In this document: in pieces, positions 58,180-64,000 of the stretch
Numbering within the stretch: the stretch's first letter is position 1
Layout of the letters: every line of letters starts with the position of its first letter
Source of the DNA: Lucifuga dentata
Lineage: Eukaryota > Chordata > Actinopteri > Ophidiiformes > Bythitidae
Length of the DNA stretch: 64,000 nt
Direction: 5' to 3'
Assembly: GCA_014773175.1 (NCBI GenBank)
Contig: VXCM01001341.1
Location: 55,529 to 119,528, forward strand
Translations under genes and position numbers: made by a program
The notes under the pieces: model-generated
The model's input: the letters and a program-made list of their open reading frames with translations, nothing else
Databases searched by the model: none
Told to the model about the DNA's origin: nothing

Positions 58180-61100
58180 CTTGATGATTCCATTTGTATG
58201 AGACAACGACCAAGGAGAAAGTTGCTAACTCCATTAGCCACCATGGAGCTGCCACCTCACAATAGAATTTGGCTTTGTGACTATTGTTGTCATTGGCAAT
58301 CTGGAATGTCAGAAACAATTCCATCTAGAGTTAAGGAAGGACTTGTTTCTGCTCTTGACAATGATAGTTTACGTCCATGGTTGCTCTGTTCGCCTTCTGC
58401 CTTTGTAGTACGCACCATTGGTCTGGTGTCTTTTCTGTGTTAATATTTAATTCTGACATTTTGCAGAGTTGTTGCTACCTCACAGATGCAAGCCACATAT
58501 GCCAGGAAAGCTTTTCCTTGCTTCGATGAACCAGCCATGAAAGCTATCTTCAACGTCACCATCATCCATGACAGAGACACTGTAGCTCTGTCCAACAGCA
58601 GGGAAAGAGGTGTGTTTTTAGAAAAGCAAGCCCCTTAAATTCTCTTTACACTCTGTGGAGCAAATGACAAATGAACAAATGACAGAATTAGACAAGTAAG
58701 AAGATGGACCATAAGGTATAAAAGGTCTCTGAGGTTTGTACTGTATTTCACTTTAAATAATTAATAACTTGGGCAGCATATTAAATCAACAACTAGACGC
58801 TGTTAATGCTAACAGAGTGTGTGAGTCTAACTCTCTTTCTCTGTACAGAGGTTGTGGACTCTGTCATTGATGGCATGGCTGTTAGGGTAACTTCCTTCGA
58901 GCCCACAGAGAGAATGTCCACATATTTGCTGGCATTCATCGTCTGTGACTTTGCTCACGTCGAATCAGCTGCAAGCAACAACTTGATGGTAAGAGCGCTC
59001 AATTTTAACACCTAAGATGTCGTTCTGAAAACATTCTCTTTCCCACACATTCAACACTTCCGATTCAGCAACGACGTTTCTAGACGCCAATCTAGAAATC
59101 GCCGCGATGCTTGGCTCAGCACTGGAGCTCCAGTTCCAACATGAAAACAACTTTGCTACGGTTTATTCTGGACCGATGATGTTTGAAACTGGTGGAAGTT
59201 GTGAACATCATCACATCCCGGTCAAGAGGTTTCAAACCTTGAGTTGCGGCCCAATCCATCCTTCCATCAAATAACAGTGCCATCTCATCATTACAACTTG
59301 TGAGGTTCAGATAAGGAGAGATGGTTGAGTGATGGACAAAGAGTTTGACACTAATGGAATATCCTGCAGCTTTTACATGACTGCAGTCAGTGCTTGAAGT
59401 GGACAACAAACGGTGCCAGTACTCCCCTTATCTGTGTGCTGGTCACCATTGGCTGGTCATCAGGTCAGGTCCGGGGTGGAGGGGAGAGGGAACTGGTATA
59501 TACACACATATAAATACGCGGTCCCCCGATTTAATNTCCGGGGTGGAGGGGAGAGGGAACTGGTATATACACACATATAAATACGCGGTCCCCCGATTTA
59601 ATTCATCCGGCTGCAACCTTTGCTATTGTTTCTTTATCTATGATTGTTTTCCTCTGTGTTGTTCTGCAGTAGAGTACAGAAGATTTATGAGAGGTACCGG
59701 TACTCCTGAAAATGTCCCAGTACCCTGAAATGAAAATCACAGCGGTCCCAGTATTGCATACCGATGCGTACTGGCCCACTTCAAGTACTGACTGCAGTAA
59801 AACAAGTTGAAATCTAATGGTCTGCTGTCTAGGCTCATCTGCAGTCATCATGTGTGTTTCGTTTGATGTGATGGGCATACATGTGACAAATGACATTTAA
59901 TAGATTTAATGATTTCAATGAAATGTTTTCAGTCCTGGACTTTCATAAGAATGATCTTGTTAGAGAGGAAAAATAAAGAAACAACACACTTTTTTTTTTT
60001 TTTTTTTTTTTAAGATATTATGGACTAAAAGCTCCCAAATTCTTTGCAGGTCCGAATCTGGGCTCGAAGAAAAGCCATAGATGCTGGACAGGGTGACTAT
60101 GCTCTGAATGTTACAAAATCAATCCTTCAATTCTATGAGAAGTACTACAACGTAACATATCCTCTCTCAAAGACTGGTAGGTTAATACAAAATCTACATC
60201 CTGAAGCAAACAAACACTACAGGCCAGAAGTTTGAGATCACCTCCAGATTTAACAAAAAATCATCAATACACTGTTTGTTTTGCAATTTATTGCACAGGA
60301 AATGACAAAAATATCTAAAATAAATGTAACTAATTAGATTTCAAGAAGAATTAGTCAACAGTAGCACATTATGTAGCCACTCTGGCTACAGAAATGATTA
60401 GTAATGAAGGCATCAGTCTGTATTAGTGCACCACTCCACTCCAGTTGTGTTCCAACTCCCTGCTGATGTGTTTTAACATTCTATTCAACAGCTGCTGTCT
60501 GCCTTTNCCAGTTGTGTTCCAACTCCCTGCTGATGTGTTTTAACATTCTATTCAACAGCTGCTGTCTGCCTTTCATCATTTTGGATCATTTGGATCATTT
60601 TGGATTAACGTGCTACACAGTCTGCTCATGCTAAATCTGAGGGTGGCCTCAAACTTCTGGTCTCTGTAGTTTATATCACTTAGTCTAGCATTCAGGGTTT
60701 GCCAGTGGGAAATAAAACCAACTTGTTTTCAAGGTTTGCATATTAATTAAATTAATTAGCAGTTAGCTTTAGGGTCTTTGTAACCCTTATGTAGAAAGAC
60801 TTCCATTAATTCAAAAGTAGAATATCTTATTTGTGAGTCAGCAACGTTACAGGGTACATTAGCAGTCATTATTTAGATATCCAAAGTAACCTTAAATTGG
60901 CAAAATTATAATGTCTTGGTGTGACATTATTTCTATTCATGAATGGATCACAGTGAGGTTATGTAATGTAAATCCATACTGTCAGTGTTTATATATATAA
61001 AGTTTTTTTTCCCCCAACAAAAAAGCAAAAACACAAACACAAAACAAGCACCTAATAATCATACAAGGATTTGTAAAATAGGAAGAGTACAAGAAAAGAT

Positions 61101-63016
61101 AAAAAAATAAAGAAGTAACACAGCATCGTGATCTTAGATGTTATTGTAAACAGTAGACTCTCAGCAGGACAAGTGATTTGTTAGATAAAAGATAAAACAC
61201 ACTTGGACAACTTTAGAATTTCTGTTAGCGTTTTGATGGTGAATTTGTAAGACTTTGTCTTGCTATAATGTCCTTGTCCTTTCCAGATCAGATAGCGCTG
61301 CCCGACTTCAACGCCGGGGCGATGGAGAACTGGGGTCTGGTCACATACAGGGAGACGGCCCTGCTGTATGACCCCATCATGTCCTCCATTGGAAACAAAG
61401 AGAGAGTTACCACTGTTATCTCCCACGAACTCGCCCACATGGTAGGAGGCAACATCTGTCACATCTGTTTACTCAGTTCAGTACAGAAGAGGTGTTGGCT
61501 ACATATTTCAGCATTAAAATGGGTACATAAGGCACTTTTTTTTGGCCTAAGGTTTGAAACCTAATTAGGAATTATTTTACCCAGAACTTCATGGAGTAGG
61601 AACAACATGCTTCCTTCAGCAACTTCCCTGCCGGCTTTTCCATACCGTGAAGATTGTGGAAATTACAGTAAGCAATGACTATAGTGTGAAAGCTGCGTCA
61701 CTTCTAAATGCAGCAAAACTTCACTGCCACACACAACAGCATGGAGGGAGTTGAGGAGATATTTTCTTTGTTTTGTGGTTTGGTGGATATCATGATGTTG
61801 GAGAAGAGATGAAAGAGAAACTTTTCAACCTTACTGTTGCTGTTTGGCTGTGTGCAAAAATGACAGATGTCCGCTGACTGGGGGAAGCTTGCATGTGACC
61901 AATCAGCAATGTTCAACTAATCAGGAATGTTTTACAGTTCCAATCAGGTGCTAAAAATGATTCAGAGAAAATAATTCCGGCAACAAAATGGGTCTTGGTT
62001 CCTTGTTTCCAAACAAAGGGACGTTCCTGAGTTCCTGAAAAGGTTTCTGTTGCTAATTCAAAGCAAATTTGAACACTTCTTTAAGTATTCCAAACGACAC
62101 AAAATGTTTACAGCTGGTATTTTTAAGCTCATCCACATTTTCTTTTCCTCCTGGGGAGATCTGCAACAAAATCTCATCCTTAGTCTTCTTCCAGATTAGT
62201 AAAGAAAACTAATGTAAAAGATAAGGTCAGCCAGAGTATTCAACCTTCCTTTTGCTAAGCAGATGACAAATCATCATCTCGGGACACATTAACTCTGCTC
62301 CCTCTTACATTCATTTGAAGCCTGTCATCTGCAAGAAAATAAGAGCTTGTGGTTTGGAACATTTTTAAGCCCCTGTTGATTTAGTTGTTATTATTTTTGG
62401 TATAGTTGGAAAAATCTGAAGCTATCATAAATAATGTTCCTGGTAATATCAGTTTCCTGAAAATGTTGTGAGAATAACGGAGACCTCTTTACCTTGTGTG
62501 TTGTGCAGTGGTTTGGGAACCTGGTTACTGTGAGATGGTGGAAAGACCTGTGGCTGAACGAAGGCTTTGCGTCATACGTGGAGTACCTGGGAGCTGACTA
62601 TGCAGAGCCCACCTGGGACATTGTAAGAGTTTTCCTTTTTGAAGAAGGTTAATGGTCTTTACATGCCTGAGAAAAGCTTCATCTTCATGCTATAGTACAT
62701 GAGAAAGGTAGAGAAGGAAATTAGAAATGTCTTGAATTGCTACTGATCAGGGAATTTTAGTTTCCAAACAGATTAAGTGCCATAAAGTGGATTGTATAGG
62801 TCATCAATTCTATGAACCTCTCATATTTAGTTTACAAAGCTGGTTCTATCCCATTTCTCTTCTTGGCTGCAGAAAGATGGGATCATTCTTTATGACGTAC
62901 AGAAGGTATTTGCTGTGGACGCCCTAGCCTCCTCTCATCCGCTGTCCCGCCAAGAAGAGGAGGTCAACGAGCCCGCCCAGATCAGCGAGATGTTCAACAC
63001 CATCTCCTACAGCAAG
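56139..63016 (+). CDS. anpep: anpep, alanyl (membrane) aminopeptidase N, 5' half of gene
   Basis: Type II membrane zinc aminopeptidase (M1 family) that removes N-terminal neutral residues from peptides at the cell surface, for example on the intestinal brush border. Seven coding exons: 56139-56737, 58467-58609, 58849-58988, 60050-60176, 61287-61441, 62509-62622, 62873-63016. They join in frame to 474 residues of the roughly 965 usual for the family; the rest lies past the right edge. Residues 1-13 are cytosolic, about 14-33 a membrane anchor, then a Thr/Pro/Asn-rich stalk and the M1 N-terminal domain. GAMEN is at 347-351, zinc ligands His383, His387 and Glu406 (HELAH, 18 residues, then E of WLNEGF), and the catalytic Tyr is at 472 (ISYSK). 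The residue after HELAH is Met388, where mammalian ANPEP has Gln. The start is the ATG at 56139 because it is directly followed by the cytosolic tail and anchor. Confidence 0.96.
56738..57757. other. anpep: anpep intron 1, left part
   Basis: No exon or element recognised; open frames here lack domains. Confidence 0.45.
57762..58119 (-). mobile_element. TTAA-flanked MITE, family T2, copy c (shortened)
   Basis: AGGAGCATCCAGTG start after TTAA (57758-57761), GCATGGTCCT end before TTAA (58120-58123). Internally deleted to 358 bp. In anpep intron 1. Confidence 0.75.
58467..58609 (+). CDS. anpep: anpep coding exon 2
   Basis: The exon is 143 nt between ttgcag and AAGAG|GTGTGT. It encodes [18 protein letters not shown] and [18 protein letters not shown], the conserved M1 segment with the PCFDEP motif. 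Confidence 0.95.
58849..58988 (+). CDS. anpep: anpep coding exon 3
   Basis: The exon is 140 nt between ctgtacag and ATG|GTAAGA. It encodes the M1 stretch around [18 protein letters not shown], ending NNLM in phase 0. Confidence 0.94.
59380..59798 (+). mobile_element. hAT-type MITE with 8-bp target duplication
   Basis: Element 59388-59790 with ends CAGTGCTTGAAGTGG / CCACTTCAAGTACTG and identical flanks ACTGCAGT (59380-59387, 59791-59798), in anpep intron 3. N at 59536 with an artefactual duplication of about 65 bp. Same family as 54541. Confidence 0.88.
60050..60176 (+). CDS. anpep: anpep coding exon 4
   Basis: The exon is 127 nt between tttgcag and ACTG|GTAGGT. It encodes [20 protein letters not shown] and [11 protein letters not shown], the M1 segment just before the catalytic domain. 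Confidence 0.95.
60218..60668. mobile_element. Tc1/mariner-type MITE
   Basis: Element 60220-60666 between two TA dinucleotides. Ends CAGGCCAGAAGTTTGAG and CTCAAACTTCTGGTCTCTG are imperfect inverted repeats, as in Tc1/mariner. In anpep intron 4. N at 60507 with artefactual duplication. Confidence 0.7.
60669..62508. other. anpep: anpep introns 4-5 sequence outside exon 5, no further gene
   Basis: Apart from exon 5 nothing coding or repetitive recognised. Confidence 0.4.
61287..61441 (+). CDS. anpep: anpep coding exon 5 (GAMEN and HELAH motifs)
   Basis: The exon is 155 nt between ttccag and CATG|GTAGGA. It encodes [19 protein letters not shown], holding the exopeptidase substrate-anchoring GAMEN, and ends with VISHELAHM, carrying the first two zinc ligands and the catalytic Glu384. 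The last codon is ATG (Met) rather than the CAG (Gln) of mammals. Confidence 0.95.
62509..62622 (+). CDS. anpep: anpep coding exon 6 (third zinc ligand)
   Basis: The exon is 114 nt between gtgcag and CATT|GTAAGA, phase 0 at both ends. It encodes [20 protein letters not shown] then [18 protein letters not shown]. Glu406 of NEGF completes the HEXXH-X18-E zinc site across the exon 5-6 junction. Confidence 0.96.
62873..63016 (+). CDS. anpep: anpep coding exon 7
   Basis: The exon is 144 nt between ggctgcag and CAAG|GTCAGC. It encodes [20 protein letters not shown] then [16 protein letters not shown] and [12 protein letters not shown]. The Tyr of SYSK corresponds to the transition-state tyrosine of M1 enzymes. 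The next exon is not in the window. Confidence 0.95.
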
Positions 63017-63938
63017 GTCAGCTCCTCTGCAGGGATTTTATGGATTTGCTACAGGATCTTATGTAGGATCTCATGTAGACATGTTTCCTGCAGTTTTTCA
63101 GAGCTTGTAATTTCTATCGTAAATACATTCTATCAAGAGCAACATCTTGATTTCACATTTGCCTTGAAGTGCTTCCCACAGATTGAAAATTTACTTGTGG
63201 TGGTGGGCAGGCACGCCATGTATCCCCCCCATCACGATTCTATTCTATCCCTCCCAACCCCCCTTCCAAAATGGATAACTGTGCAATAGAAGATTCCAGC
63301 AAAACTTTAACATGGCTATTTGGCTTTAAAAGTGCAAAGAAAAAGCAAAAAACACTCAGCTCTAGTTGCAAATGGCCACTACCAGGCTGTATACTACTGG
63401 TTGCTAGGCAACCACAATAACAACAAGCACGTTTTCATTCAACGTCAGTGGAGTTTTAAAGGAAATCTACAGAAACTAATTAATTAATAACACAGCAGAG
63501 GGAAACTTTGGTGAGAAACATGGAGGTTACATATATTTTAAAATGAGAAATAATGAGCTGGCTGGAATAAAAGCCTGGTTCTCTCTCTGCAGTTTTGGTT
63601 AGCGGTTTGATGACATCATTAAATGTGTTTGTTTAGTTAAAAGTGAGCAGCTTGCTGAAAGCTTTATCAGCATGTATTCTGGGTTTTTGTTGCTTTGTCT
63701 TATTTCCGTGTTAGTAAGTAATTTTTTTGGTGAAAAGAAATATCTAACATTTTAAAATGTCTTAAAATGCTGTTACTTCAAATGAGGCATACTTCTGCTC
63801 CATGAAAACAGAGGCTTGGCTGTTTGACACTATATTAATTACAAAACGACCATAGCAGGCATAAACTTGTAATTTTCCAGATTTGTTTTACTAAGCAAAT
63901 GCGCTCATTTGGAGACCTGAATTTTGACAATTGAGTTA
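63017..63938. other. anpep: anpep intron 7, left part
   Basis: No exon matching the next expected M1 segment (GASVLRM-type) is visible, so intron 7 extends past the window. Confidence 0.5.
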
Positions 63939-64000
63939 TTCTTCTTTTCCTTTCGGCTTTCCCTTCAGGGGTCACCACAGCGAATCATCTGCCTCCATCT
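63939..64000 (-). mobile_element. RTE-type LINE 3' end entering from the right edge
   Basis: TTCTTCTTTTCC, TTTCGGCTTTCCCTTCAGG and GCGAATCATCTGCCTCC are the complement of the 3' end seen at about 36488-36551. Confidence 0.75.

Noticed and set aside
58126..58443. 105-codon frame in anpep intron 1
   Set aside because: Begins with a poly-T (poly-Phe) run and shows no family; not in frame or phase with neighbouring anpep exons.
1..64000. CRISPR arrays, operons, bacterial or phage systems
   Set aside because: No direct-repeat/spacer structure; gene structure is clearly vertebrate with introns.

Overview
This window is vertebrate nuclear DNA, almost certainly from a ray-finned (teleost) fish. The exons are split by GT-AG introns (one is GC-AG), coding density is about 4%, and (CA)n/(GT)n microsatellites and short DNA transposons are abundant. 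The proteins match vertebrate families closely. I cannot name the species.

Three genes are present. (1) igf1r, minus strand, 5' part only: signal-peptide exon 1 at 29425-29515 and exon 2 (L1 domain and start of the cysteine-rich region) at 17886-18449. The left 17.9 kb is its intron 2 and 18450-29424 is intron 1. (2) ap3s2, plus strand, complete: six coding exons from 35292 to 42983 giving a 192-residue AP-3 sigma subunit. (3) anpep, plus strand, 5' half: seven coding exons from 56139 to 63016 giving 474 residues, including the GAMEN and HEXXH-X18-E zinc peptidase motifs; it continues past the right edge. igf1r and ap3s2 are divergent, about 5.8 kb apart; ap3s2 and anpep are in tandem. The three act in separate processes (growth-factor signalling, endolysosomal vesicle coats, cell-surface peptide trimming). 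Their proximity fits the human arrangement, where all three lie in 15q26.

Most of the rest is introns and intergenic DNA filled with mobile elements, many with readable boundaries. The dominant one is a roughly 0.55-0.65 kb non-autonomous DNA transposon with ~90 bp inverted ends beginning AGGACCATACC and flanked by TTAA. There are 11 copies, plus copies and fragments of an older relative. Helitron-like pieces recur at least nine times. Elements with identifiable target duplications include two hAT-type, one Harbinger-type, one Tc1/mariner-type, one RTE-type retroposon and a solo LTR. A large foldback element lies at 3266-4183.

The assembly carries a systematic defect. Single N bases sit between exact 40-90 bp direct duplications or inside homopolymers, and there is one true gap (53022-53073). 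Apparent local tandem duplications around an N should be treated as artefacts. I found no convincing new protein system; the most interesting material is the TTAA transposon family, the nested insertions and a few splice or active-site details.
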